Below are positions 45,061-53,626 of a stretch of 64,000 nucleotides of DNA, piece by piece (the stretch's first letter is position 1; each line of letters starts with the position of its first letter). Under the pieces are notes generated by a model. It worked only from the letters and a program-made list of their open reading frames with translations. It was not told the origin of the DNA and ran no database searches. The translations under genes were made by a program, and so were the position numbers. Source of the stretch: Flavivirga aquimarina (GTDB lineage Bacteria > Bacteroidota > Bacteroidia > Flavobacteriales > Flavobacteriaceae). The stretch covers positions 24,990 through 88,989 of the forward strand of contig NZ_JAUOEK010000139.1 of NCBI RefSeq assembly GCF_030540835.1, read 5' to 3'.

Positions 45061-46248
45061 ATGGCAAAGGCAACTTTCGATCGTTCAAAACCACACTTAA
45101 ATATTGGTACAATTGGACACGTAGATCACGGTAAAACAACGTTAACTGCTGCTATTACTAAAGTATTAGCTGATGCAGGTTTATCAGAAGCAAGAGACTT
45201 CGATCAAATTGATAATGCTCCTGAAGAAAAAGAAAGAGGTATTACAATTAATACATCTCACGTAGAGTATCAAACAAAGAACCGTCACTATGCTCACGTT
45301 GACTGTCCAGGTCACGCGGATTATGTAAAGAACATGGTAACTGGTGCTGCTCAAATGGATGGCGCAATTTTAGTTGTAGCTGCTACAGATGGTCCTATGC
45401 CACAAACTCGTGAGCATATCTTATTAGGTCGTCAAGTAGGTATTCCACGTATCGTTGTTTTCTTAAACAAAGTAGATATGGTTGATGATGAAGAGCTTTT
45501 AGAGTTAGTAGATATGGAAGTTAGAGATTTATTAAACTTCTACGAATATGATGGAGATAATGGTCCTGTAGTTTCAGGTTCTGCCTTAGGTGCTTTAAAT
45601 GGAGAGCAAAAATGGGTTGATACTGTAATGGAATTAATGGAAGCATGTGATAGCTGGATTGAAGAGCCTGTACGTGATATGGACAAGCCTTTCTTAATGC
45701 CAATTGAAGATGTATTCTCAATTACTGGTCGTGGTACTGTAGCAACTGGACGTATTGAAACAGGTGTTGCTAATACAGGAGATCCTGTAGAAATTATCGG
45801 TATGGGTGCTGAGAAATTAACATCTACAATTACTGGTATTGAAATGTTCCGTCAAATCCTTGATAGAGGAGAAGCTGGAGATAACGCAGGTATCTTATTA
45901 AGAGGTATTGAGAAAGCTCAAATCTCAAGAGGTATGGTAATTACTAAACCAGGTTCAGTAACACCACATAAAAACTTCAAAGCTGAGGTTTATATCCTTA
46001 AGAAAGAAGAAGGTGGACGTCATACTCCATTCCATAATAACTACCGTCCTCAGTTTTATGTACGTACAACTGATGTAACTGGAAACATTGCACTTCCTGA
46101 TGGAGTTGAAATGGTTATGCCTGGAGATAACTTAACTATTACTGTTGAATTAATTCAACCAATTGCGATGAATGTAGGTTTACGTTTTGCAATTCGTGAA
46201 GGTGGTAGAACTGTAGGAGCTGGTCAGGTAACTGAAATTTTAGACTAA
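45061..46248 (+). CDS. tuf: Elongation factor Tu
   Basis: EF-Tu delivers aminoacyl-tRNA to the ribosome. The 395-residue sequence has GHVDHGKTT (19-27), the effector region with EKERGIT (57-62), DCPGHADY (81-88), NKVD (136-139) and intact domains II and III. Codon choice is strongly biased, as expected for a highly expressed gene. It sits inside a run of four tRNAs upstream and tRNA-Trp downstream, the standard Bacteroidetes order. Confidence 0.99.
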   Translation: MAKATFDRSKPHLNIGTIGHVDHGKTTLTAAITKVLADAGLSEARDFDQIDNAPEEKERGITINTSHVEYQTKNRHYAHVDCPGHADYVKNMVTGAAQMDGAILVVAATDGPMPQTREHILLGRQVGIPRIVVFLNKVDMVDDEELLELVDMEVRDLLNFYEYDGDNGPVVSGSALGALNGEQKWVDTVMELMEACDSWIEEPVRDMDKPFLMPIEDVFSITGRGTVATGRIETGVANTGDPVEIIGMGAEKLTSTITGIEMFRQILDRGEAGDNAGILLRGIEKAQISRGMVITKPGSVTPHKNFKAEVYILKKEEGGRHTPFHNNYRPQFYVRTTDVTGNIALPDGVEMVMPGDNLTITVELIQPIAMNVGLRFAIREGGRTVGAGQVTEILD

Positions 46249-46273
46249 TAACAGTTAAATAAATATTGAGTTA

Positions 46274-46301
46274 AAGGTATTCCGAAAAAACGGAATACCT
46301 T
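46274..46301 (+). terminator. Hairpin after tuf
   Basis: AAGGTATTCCG-AAAAAA-CGGAATACCTT is a perfect 11-base-pair stem 25 bases after the tuf stop. No T-run follows, so it may be a partial terminator or a processing and stability element in front of tRNA-Trp. Confidence 0.6.
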
Positions 46302-46312
46302 GACTTATATTT

Positions 46313-46353
46313 ACGGGTTTAGCTCATCCCGATAGTTATCGGGAGGTAGAGCA
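46313..46353 (+). pseudogene. Broken 5' half of tRNA-Trp with a palindrome in the D-loop
   Basis: ACGGGTTTAGCTCA (46313-46326) equals the first 14 bases of the intact tRNA-Trp at 46360. The 18-base perfect palindrome TCCCGATAGTTATCGGGA follows (46327-46344), then GGTAGAGCA (46345-46353), which equals the rest of the D-arm. The copy ends after the D-stem, with no anticodon arm, and six bases later the intact gene starts. Confidence 0.85.
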
Positions 46354-46359
46354 AATCAT

Positions 46360-46432
46360 ACGGGTTTAGCTCAGTTGGTAGAGCACTGGTCTCCAAAACC
46401 AGGTGTCGGGAGTTCGAGTCTCTCAACCCGTG
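46360..46432 (+). tRNA. tRNA-Trp (anticodon CCA)
   Basis: Acceptor ACGGGTT pairs with AACCCGT; anticodon stem CTGGT/ACCAG encloses CTCCAAA, giving CCA. Its position between tuf and secE is conserved in Bacteroidetes. Fragments of the same gene lie directly upstream and downstream. Confidence 0.96.
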
Positions 46433-46575
46433 CGAAGCGAAGGATTGTGAGCGAGAAAGTTTATGCTGAGCGTAGTCGAAGTAAGTCTCTCAACCCGTGC
46501 GAAGCAAAGGATTGCGAGCGAGAAGTTTATGTCGAGCGTGCAGATGAAGGAAAGTGAGTTCGAATCTGTAGTTAA
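46417..46575. repeat. Tandem 67-base repeat starting in the tRNA-Trp T-arm
   Basis: Unit A (46417-46483) starts at AGTCTCTCAACCCGTG inside tRNA-Trp and runs to GTAGTCGAAGTA. Unit B (46484-46551) begins with the same 22 bases and follows the same order with a few substitutions and one deletion. Unit B is followed by GAGTTCGAATCTG (46556-46568), which looks like the T-arm of another tRNA. The repeat body contains GCGAGAAGTTTAT, also seen beside tRNA-Thr. Confidence 0.85.
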
Positions 46576-46647
46576 GATAATGTAAAAGGGGGAGATTTCT
46601 AAATAGATTTACACTGAACGATGTGAAGTGTTAAAAAAAAACAATAG

Positions 46648-46842
46648 ATGGCTGGAATTGTAAATTACGTAAAAGAATCATTTGAAGAACTTAAAAATAA
46701 TGTGAGTTGGCCAACATGGTCTGAAGCACAAAGTTTAACGGTTTTAGTTGCTGTATTTTCAATTTTATTTTCCTTAGCAATTTGGGGAGTAGATACAGTA
46801 TTCAGTAAAGTTGTTAGTTATTACTTTGAGTTAATTAATTAA
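46648..46842 (+). CDS. secE: Preprotein translocase subunit SecE
   Basis: A 64-residue, single-helix SecE of the short bacterial type: amphipathic MAGIVNYVKESFEELKNNVSWPTWSEA followed by one membrane helix. The KNNVSWPTW segment is the conserved cytosolic hinge that clamps SecY. It overlaps the first possible nusG start by one base. Confidence 0.96.
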   Translation: MAGIVNYVKESFEELKNNVSWPTWSEAQSLTVLVAVFSILFSLAIWGVDTVFSKVVSYYFELIN

Positions 46843-46859
46843 TGATTAATGTTGATTTT

Positions 46860-47414
46860 ATGTCAGAAGTAAGCGAAAAAAAATGGTACGTTGTTAGAGC
46901 TGTAAGTGGTCAGGAAAATAAGATTAAAACTTATATCGAGAATGAAATAGCTCGATTAGGTCTTCAAGATTATGTCGATCAAGTATTGGTTCCTACAGAA
47001 CGAGTGATTCAAATTAGAAATGGAAAGAAAATCCATAAGGAGAAAGTGTTTTTTCCAGGATATATCATGGTTCAAGCTAATCTGACAGGAGAAGTACCTC
47101 ATATTATAAGGTCGGTTACCAACGTAATAGGATTTCTAGGAGAAACAAAAGGAGGAGATCCAGTACCACTTAGACAATCTGAAGTAAACAGAATGTTAGG
47201 TAAAGTTGACGAATTATCTGTAGAGGAAACGGCTAATGTAGCTATACCTTTTACTAAAGGAGAAACTGTTAAAGTTATCGATGGACCATTTAATGGATTT
47301 GATGGTACTATTGAAAAGATAAATGAAGAAAAGCGTAAACTGGAAGTAATGGTAAAGATTTTTGGAAGAAAAACACCATTAGAACTAAGTTATATGCAAG
47401 TAGAAAAAGTATAA
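46860..47414 (+). CDS. nusG: Transcription termination/antitermination factor NusG
   Basis: The 184-residue protein has the NGN domain (KKWYVVRAVSGQENKIKTYIENEI; FFPGYIMVQA; IRSVTNVIGFLG) and a C-terminal KOW domain (KGETVKVIDGPFNGFDGTIEKINEEKRKL). It binds RNA polymerase and, through KOW, Rho or ribosomal protein S10. An in-frame ATG at 46842 overlapping the secE stop would add six residues; MSEVSEKKW is the more usual N-terminus. Confidence 0.96.
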   Translation: MSEVSEKKWYVVRAVSGQENKIKTYIENEIARLGLQDYVDQVLVPTERVIQIRNGKKIHKEKVFFPGYIMVQANLTGEVPHIIRSVTNVIGFLGETKGGDPVPLRQSEVNRMLGKVDELSVEETANVAIPFTKGETVKVIDGPFNGFDGTIEKINEEKRKLEVMVKIFGRKTPLELSYMQVEKV

Positions 47415-47434
47415 TAATTGTTACACTATATAGA

Positions 47435-47471
47435 GATACGTTCTTTTGCTTCCAACTATAAGAAGCGTATC
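47435..47471 (+). promoter_or_regulatory. Hairpin upstream of rplK, possible L1 autoregulatory site
   Basis: GATACGTTCTT pairs with AAGAA-G-CGTATC, an 11-base-pair stem with one bulged G, in the 74-base gap between nusG and rplK. In other bacteria L1 represses the rplK-rplA message at a leader structure; the location fits, the function is inferred. Confidence 0.4.
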
Positions 47472-47488
47472 AAACTAAATTATTAAAA

Positions 47489-47926
47489 ATGGCAAAAGAA
47501 TTAGGTAAAGTAGTTAAGTTACAAGTTCGGGGAGGTGCTGCGAATCCGTCGCCACCGGTTGGACCCGCTTTAGGTGCTGCTGGAGTTAACATTATGGAGT
47601 TCTGTAAGCAATTTAATGCTAGAACACAGGATAAGCCTGGTAAAGTATTACCAGTTGTTATATCTGTTTACAAAGACAAGTCATTTGACTTTGTAATTAA
47701 AACTCCTCCAGCTGCAGTACAATTATTAGAAGCGGCCAAGGTGAAAAAAGGTTCAGGAGAACCAAACCGAAAAAAAGTAGCTAAAGTTTCTTGGGACCAG
47801 ATTAAAACTATTGCAGAAGACAAAATGGTAGATTTAAATGCATTTACTACAGAATCTGCTATGAAAATGGTTGCTGGTACAGCAAGATCTATGGGAATAA
47901 CCGTAACAGGAAAATTTCCTAATTAA
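47489..47926 (+). CDS. rplK: 50S ribosomal protein L11
   Basis: A 145-residue protein of the GTPase-associated centre. Landmarks: [38 protein letters not shown] and the C-terminal RNA-binding domain ending in [11 protein letters not shown]. Next gene rplA starts 20 bases later. Confidence 0.98.
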   Translation: MAKELGKVVKLQVRGGAANPSPPVGPALGAAGVNIMEFCKQFNARTQDKPGKVLPVVISVYKDKSFDFVIKTPPAAVQLLEAAKVKKGSGEPNRKKVAKVSWDQIKTIAEDKMVDLNAFTTESAMKMVAGTARSMGITVTGKFPN

Positions 47927-47945
47927 TCTTTAAAAGACATTAAAA

Positions 47946-48635
47946 ATGGCAAGATTAACAAAAAAGCAAAAAGAAGCTGCAGCTAAAATAGAAAAAGGAA
48001 GAATTTATTCTGTTGAAGAAGCGTCAGCATTAATAAAGGAAATTACCAATACAAAGTTTGATGCATCAATAGATTTAGCAGTGCGTTTAGGAGTAGATCC
48101 TAGAAAAGCAAACCAAATGGTGAGAGGTGTTGTATCACTTCCACATGGTACTGGTAAAGATGTGAAAGTATTAGCATTGGTAACACCAGATAAAGAAGCA
48201 GAAGCTAAAGAAGCAGGTGCAGATTACGTTGGTTTAGATGAATACCTTGATAAAATCAAGAGTGGTTGGACAGATGTAGACGTAATTATTACTATGCCAA
48301 GTGTTATGGGGAAATTAGGTCCTTTAGGACGTGTATTAGGTCCTCGTGGTTTAATGCCTAACCCAAAAACAGGTACAGTAACTATGGATGTTGCTAAAGC
48401 TGTAACAGAAGTAAAAGCTGGTAAAATCGATTTTAAAGTTGATAAAACTGGTATTGTACACGCTGCTATAGGTAAAGCATCATTTAGTGCTGATAAAATT
48501 GCAGGTAATGCAAATGAATTATTACAGACATTAATGAAATTAAAACCAACAACTGCAAAAGGTACTTATGTAAAGAGCATTTTCATGTCTTCTACCATGA
48601 GTCCAAGTGTTGCTGTTGATCCTAAAATTGGTTAA
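47946..48635 (+). CDS. rplA: 50S ribosomal protein L1
   Basis: A 229-residue L1 with [53 protein letters not shown] and the C-terminal [18 protein letters not shown]. It builds the mobile L1 stalk and is the usual autoregulator of rplKA. Confidence 0.98.
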   Translation: MARLTKKQKEAAAKIEKGRIYSVEEASALIKEITNTKFDASIDLAVRLGVDPRKANQMVRGVVSLPHGTGKDVKVLALVTPDKEAEAKEAGADYVGLDEYLDKIKSGWTDVDVIITMPSVMGKLGPLGRVLGPRGLMPNPKTGTVTMDVAKAVTEVKAGKIDFKVDKTGIVHAAIGKASFSADKIAGNANELLQTLMKLKPTTAKGTYVKSIFMSSTMSPSVAVDPKIG

Positions 48636-48654
48636 TTAGTTAAATACTTTTATT

Positions 48655-49176
48655 ATGACAAGACAAGAAAAATCACAAGTAATCGAAGAATTAACTGGAC
48701 AATTAGCCGATAATGCTAACATATATTTAGCAGATATTTCAGGATTAAATGCAGGTAGTACTTCAGATTTGCGTCGTGCTTGTTTTAAAGCAGGCGTTAA
48801 GTTAGCAGTAGTAAAAAATACATTACTTGAAAAAGCAATGGAAGCTTCAGAAAAAGAATTTGGAGAACTTCCTACAGTTTTAAAAGGTAATACTTCAGTA
48901 ATGTATTCTGAAGCAGGTAATGCTCCAGCTAAAGTAATTAAAGCCTTTAGAAAAAAATCGGAAAAGCCTTTATTAAAAGGAGCTTTTATCGAAGAGGCTG
49001 TTTACATTGGTGACGATCAATTAGACATGTTAGTAGATATCAAGTCTAAAGAAGAATTGATTGGAGAAATAGTTACATTATTACAATCTCCAGCTAAAAA
49101 TGTTATTTCTGCACTTAAATCAAGTGGAGGAACCATTGCTGGAATTATTAAAACACTATCCGAAAAAGAAGGATAG
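48655..49176 (+). CDS. rplJ: 50S ribosomal protein L10
   Basis: A 173-residue L10, base of the L7/L12 stalk: TRQEKSQVIEELTGQLADNANIYLADISGLNA, LAVVKNTLLEKAM and a C-terminal helix for L12 dimers. Only 19 bases separate it from rplA, so there is no room for a long L10 leader of the E. coli kind. Confidence 0.98.
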   Translation: MTRQEKSQVIEELTGQLADNANIYLADISGLNAGSTSDLRRACFKAGVKLAVVKNTLLEKAMEASEKEFGELPTVLKGNTSVMYSEAGNAPAKVIKAFRKKSEKPLLKGAFIEEAVYIGDDQLDMLVDIKSKEELIGEIVTLLQSPAKNVISALKSSGGTIAGIIKTLSEKEG

Positions 49177-49237
49177 TATTAAGCAGTACGCACTTATTAC
49201 AATTATATTATTAAAAAATTATTAAAACGATAGAAAA

Positions 49238-49615
49238 ATGGCAGATTTAAAAGATTTCGCAGAACAATTAGTTAACTTAACTGTAAAAGAGGTAAATGAG
49301 TTAGCTACTATATTAAAAGATGAGTATGGTATCGAACCTGCTGCTGCTGCAGTTGCAGTTGCTGCTGGTCCTGCTGGTGGAGGAGATGATGCTGGTGAAG
49401 CTCAAACTGAATTTGATGTTATCTTAAAAGCGGCTGGTGGTTCTAAATTAGCAGTTGTAAAATTAGTTAAAGAATTAACTGGTTTAGGATTAAAAGAAGC
49501 TAAAGGTTTAGTTGATGAAGCACCAAGTGCTATCAAAGAAGCAGTTACTAAAGACGAAGCTGAAGCATTAAAAGCATCTTTAGAAGAAGCAGGAGCTGAG
49601 GTTGAGCTTAAGTAA
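49238..49615 (+). CDS. rplL: 50S ribosomal protein L7/L12
   Basis: A 125-residue L12 with N-terminal dimer domain ([23 protein letters not shown]), Ala/Gly-rich hinge (about 35-55) and the C-terminal domain with [36 protein letters not shown]. It recruits translational GTPases such as the EF-Tu, TypA and RF3 encoded in this window. Confidence 0.98.
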   Translation: MADLKDFAEQLVNLTVKEVNELATILKDEYGIEPAAAAVAVAAGPAGGGDDAGEAQTEFDVILKAAGGSKLAVVKLVKELTGLGLKEAKGLVDEAPSAIKEAVTKDEAEALKASLEEAGAEVELK

Positions 49616-49638
49616 GCTTACCAACTCAAAAACACAAA

Positions 49639-49676
49639 GGTTTAGGTCTGAAGGGTTATTCTTCAAGACCTAAACC
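49639..49676 (+). terminator. Strong hairpin between rplL and rpoB
   Basis: GGTTTAGGTCT pairs with AGACCTAAACC over 11 bases and is extended inward by GAAG/CTTC. It lies 24 bases after rplL and is followed by only ATTTT. The place matches the partial terminator or RNase III site that adjusts rpoB expression relative to rplL in other bacteria. Confidence 0.6.
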
Positions 49677-49739
49677 ATTTTGCGTATATAATAATTAGAT
49701 ACGCTAACACTATATTTTTTAATCATAATTCGTCCATTG

Positions 49740-52700
49740 ATGTTATCAACACAAACTGAAAGATTAAATTTCTCGTCTATTGTAAATAGAACAGGATACC
49801 CTGATTTCTTGGATATTCAGATTAAATCCTTTCAGGATTTTTTCCAATTAGAAACAAAATCTGAAGAAAGAGGAGATGAAGGTCTTTATAATACCTTCAT
49901 GGAAAACTTTCCAATTACAGATTCTCGTAATCAATTTGTTTTAGAATTTTTAGATTACTTCGTAGATCCGCCAAGATATGCTATTGATGAGTGTATTGAA
50001 AGAGGACTTACTTACAGCGTTCCGCTAAAAGCGAGGTTAAAGTTATACTGTACAGACCCTGAACATGAGGATTTCGAGACCATTGTTCAAGATGTGTATT
50101 TAGGAACAATACCTTACATGACGCCAAGTGGTACATTTTGTATCAACGGTGCAGAGCGTGTAGTAGTATCTCAATTACACCGTTCACCAGGCGTATTCTT
50201 TGGTCAATCTTTCCATGCAAATGGAACAAAATTATATTCAGCAAGGGTTATTCCTTTTAAAGGTTCTTGGATTGAGTTTGCAACAGATATCAATCAGGTC
50301 ATGTATGCATACATCGACAGAAAGAAAAAGTTACCTGTTACAACATTGTTTAGAGCTATTGGTTTTGAACGTGATAAAGACATCTTAGAGATTTTTGATC
50401 TTGCAGAAGAAGTAAAAGTATCTAAATCTGGATTAAAGAAGTATTTAGGAAGAAAGTTAGCAGCACGTGTGTTAAACACATGGCACGAAGATTTTGTTGA
50501 TGAGGATACAGGAGAGGTAGTATCAATAGAACGTAACGAAATAGTACTTGATCGTGATACTATTTTAGATAAAGAAAATGTAGAAGAAATTATTGAAGCA
50601 GAAGTTAAAACGATTCTTTTACATAAAGAAAGTGCAGAACAAGGTGATTACGCCATTATTCACAATACACTTCAAAAAGATCCAACAAACTCAGAAAAAG
50701 AGGCTGTTGAACATATCTATAGACAATTACGTAATGCTGAACCGCCAGATGAAGAAACAGCACGTGGTATTATAGATAAATTATTCTTCTCAGACCAACG
50801 TTATTCTTTAGGAGAAGTAGGTCGTTACAGAATGAACAAAAAATTAGGTCTTGATATTGGAATGGATAAGCAAGTGCTTACCAAAGAAGATATCATTACC
50901 ATTATAAAATATTTAATCGAGCTTATCAACTCAAAAGCAGAAATTGATGATATTGACCACTTATCTAACCGTCGTGTACGTACAGTTGGTGAGCAATTAT
51001 CTCAACAATTTGGAGTTGGTTTAGCACGTATGGCGCGTACCATTCGTGAGCGAATGAATGTTCGTGATAACGAAGTATTTACACCAATAGATTTGATTAA
51101 TGCTAAGACGCTGTCGTCTGTAATTAATTCATTCTTTGGTACAAACCAGTTATCTCAGTTTATGGACCAAACAAATCCATTAGCTGAAATTACGCATAAA
51201 CGTCGTTTATCGGCTCTTGGACCTGGAGGTTTATCAAGAGAAAGAGCAGGTTTCGAAGTTCGTGATGTTCACTATACACATTACGGTCGTTTATGTCCTA
51301 TTGAAACACCAGAAGGACCGAATATTGGTTTAATATCTTCATTATCTGTTTATGCGAAAGTGAATTCTATGGGATTCATCGAAACACCTTATAGAAAAGT
51401 GACAGATGGTGTTGTAGATATTAAAAATACGCCAACATATTTAAGTGCAGAAGAAGAAGAAGAAAAACTAATAGCGCAAGCTACTGTTGATGTAGATGAA
51501 AACGGTAAAATATTACACGATAAAGTAATTGCCCGTATGGAAGGTGATTTCCCTGTAATAGAACCAAGTTCGCTTCACTATACAGATGTTGCACCTAATC
51601 AAATATCATCAATATCAGCTTCTTTAATTCCTTTCTTAGAGCATGATGATGCGAATAGAGCCTTGATGGGATCTAACATGATGCGTCAAGCAGTACCATT
51701 ATTATTACCACAAGCTCCTATTGTAGGAACAGGTTTAGAACGTCAGGTGGCTTCAGATTCTCGTGTTTTAGTTAATGCAGAAGGTGATGGAGAAGTACTT
51801 TATGTAGATGCAAACGAAATAAGAATTAAATACGAGCGTACCGAAGATGAAGCAGCAGTAAGTTTTGATAGTGATATTAAAACATACCAATTAGTAAAAT
51901 TCAGAAAAACCAACCAAGGAACCTCTATCAACCTAAAACCAATTGTGGTAAAAGGTGATAAAGTTGCAAAAGGTCAGGTTTTATGTGAAGGTTATGCTAC
52001 ACAAAAAGGAGAATTAGCGCTTGGTAGAAATATGAAAGTAGCCTTTATGCCTTGGAAAGGGTATAACTTTGAGGATGCGATTGTAATTTCTGAAAAAGTA
52101 GTTCGAGAAGATATATTTACATCTATTCATATCGATGAGTACTCTTTAGAAGTTAGAGATACAAAATTAGGTAACGAAGAATTAACTAATGATATTCCTA
52201 ATGTTTCAGAAGAAGCTACCAAAGACTTAGATGAAAATGGAATGATTCGCGTTGGAGCAGAAGTAAAACCTGGTGATATTCTTATAGGTAAGATTACACC
52301 AAAAGGAGAATCCGATCCAACTCCAGAAGAGAAACTATTACGTGCTATTTTTGGTGATAAAGCAGGCGATGTAAAAGATGCATCACTAAAAGCTTCACCA
52401 TCGTTAAACGGTGTAGTAATTGAAAAGAAATTATTTGCAAGAGCCGTAAAAGATAAGCGTAAGAGAGCACAGGACAAAGATGATATCTTAGCTTTAGAAG
52501 CTCAATATGATAGAAAGTTTGATGATTTAAAAGATGTTTTAATCGAAAAACTTTTCGCAATTGTAAATGGTAAAACAGCTCAAGGTATCTTTAACGATTT
52601 AGGTGAAGAAGTATTGCCAAAAGGTAAAAAATTCACACTTAAAATGTTAAATGCAGTAGATGATTATGCGCATTTAGTGTCAGGTAAATGGACAACAGAT

Positions 52701-53552
52701 GACCATACAAATCAACTTGTAGCAGATTTAATTCACAACTATAAAATTAAAGAAAACGATTTACAAGGTTCTTTAAGACGTGAGAAGTTTACCATTTCTG
52801 TAGGTGATGAATTACCAGCAGGAATCATCAAACTAGCTAAGGTTTATATTGCTAAAAAGCGTAAACTAAAAGTAGGTGATAAAATGGCAGGACGTCATGG
52901 TAACAAAGGTATTGTTGCAAGAATTGTTCGTCAAGAAGATATGCCATTCTTAGAAGATGGAACGCCAGTAGATATTGTATTAAATCCGCTTGGTGTACCT
53001 TCTCGTATGAATATTGGTCAGATTTATGAAACAGTATTAGGTTGGGCAGGTCAAAAATTAGATCGTAAATACGCAACACCAATTTTTGATGGAGCAACAA
53101 TAGATCAAATTAACGGATTTACTGATGAAGCTGGAATTCCAAGATATGGACATACTTATTTATATGATGGTGGAACAGGGCAACGTTTCGATCAACCAGC
53201 AACAGTTGGTGTGATTTACATGTTGAAACTAGGACACATGGTTGATGATAAGATGCACGCACGTTCAATAGGACCATACTCATTAATTACACAACAACCA
53301 TTAGGTGGTAAAGCACAGTTTGGTGGTCAGCGTTTTGGAGAGATGGAAGTTTGGGCACTTGAGGCTTATGGAGCATCAAGTACATTACGTGAAATCTTAA
53401 CAGTAAAATCTGATGATGTAATTGGTAGAGCAAAAACATACGAAAGTATAGTTAAAGGAGAACCAATGCCAGATCCCGGACTACCTGAATCTTTCAACGT
53501 ACTTATGCACGAATTGAAAGGGTTAGGATTAGATATTAGATTAGAGGAATAA
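49740..53552 (+). CDS. rpoB: RNA polymerase beta subunit
   Basis: The 1270-residue length is normal for Bacteroidetes. ATG at 49740 ([11 protein letters not shown]) is preferred to the TTG one codon earlier. The rifampicin region reads [40 protein letters not shown] with the wild-type serine, aspartate, histidine and arginine residues. The catalytic-site GRHGNKG and the C-terminal [22 protein letters not shown] are intact. rpoC follows after 74 bases. Confidence 0.99.
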   Translation: MLSTQTERLNFSSIVNRTGYPDFLDIQIKSFQDFFQLETKSEERGDEGLYNTFMENFPITDSRNQFVLEFLDYFVDPPRYAIDECIERGLTYSVPLKARLKLYCTDPEHEDFETIVQDVYLGTIPYMTPSGTFCINGAERVVVSQLHRSPGVFFGQSFHANGTKLYSARVIPFKGSWIEFATDINQVMYAYIDRKKKLPVTTLFRAIGFERDKDILEIFDLAEEVKVSKSGLKKYLGRKLAARVLNTWHEDFVDEDTGEVVSIERNEIVLDRDTILDKENVEEIIEAEVKTILLHKESAEQGDYAIIHNTLQKDPTNSEKEAVEHIYRQLRNAEPPDEETARGIIDKLFFSDQRYSLGEVGRYRMNKKLGLDIGMDKQVLTKEDIITIIKYLIELINSKAEIDDIDHLSNRRVRTVGEQLSQQFGVGLARMARTIRERMNVRDNEVFTPIDLINAKTLSSVINSFFGTNQLSQFMDQTNPLAEITHKRRLSALGPGGLSRERAGFEVRDVHYTHYGRLCPIETPEGPNIGLISSLSVYAKVNSMGFIETPYRKVTDGVVDIKNTPTYLSAEEEEEKLIAQATVDVDENGKILHDKVIARMEGDFPVIEPSSLHYTDVAPNQISSISASLIPFLEHDDANRALMGSNMMRQAVPLLLPQAPIVGTGLERQVASDSRVLVNAEGDGEVLYVDANEIRIKYERTEDEAAVSFDSDIKTYQLVKFRKTNQGTSINLKPIVVKGDKVAKGQVLCEGYATQKGELALGRNMKVAFMPWKGYNFEDAIVISEKVVREDIFTSIHIDEYSLEVRDTKLGNEELTNDIPNVSEEATKDLDENGMIRVGAEVKPGDILIGKITPKGESDPTPEEKLLRAIFGDKAGDVKDASLKASPSLNGVVIEKKLFARAVKDKRKRAQDKDDILALEAQYDRKFDDLKDVLIEKLFAIVNGKTAQGIFNDLGEEVLPKGKKFTLKMLNAVDDYAHLVSGKWTTDDHTNQLVADLIHNYKIKENDLQGSLRREKFTISVGDELPAGIIKLAKVYIAKKRKLKVGDKMAGRHGNKGIVARIVRQEDMPFLEDGTPVDIVLNPLGVPSRMNIGQIYETVLGWAGQKLDRKYATPIFDGATIDQINGFTDEAGIPRYGHTYLYDGGTGQRFDQPATVGVIYMLKLGHMVDDKMHARSIGPYSLITQQPLGGKAQFGGQRFGEMEVWALEAYGASSTLREILTVKSDDVIGRAKTYESIVKGEPMPDPGLPESFNVLMHELKGLGLDIRLEE

Positions 53553-53570
53553 TAAAATAGTTTACAGTAA

Positions 53571-53618
53571 TTAGTCAGCAGTAGGCACTGCGCACTGAAC
53601 ACTGAACACTGAATACTA
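53571..53618. repeat. Short-unit repeats in the rpoB-rpoC gap
   Basis: The 74-base gap consists mostly of variants of CAGTAGGCACTG and then CACTGAA repeated three times. It gives no promoter or terminator motif. Confidence 0.6.
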
Positions 53619-53626
53619 TAAAAGAA

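Noticed and set aside
46313..46353. A second functional tRNA-Trp
   Set aside because: Only acceptor 5' strand and D-arm are present; no anticodon arm or T-arm follows before the intact gene begins.
46375..46557. Open frame of 60 codons over tRNA-Trp and its downstream repeats
   Set aside because: It starts inside the tRNA gene and its sequence is explained by the 67-base tandem repeat.
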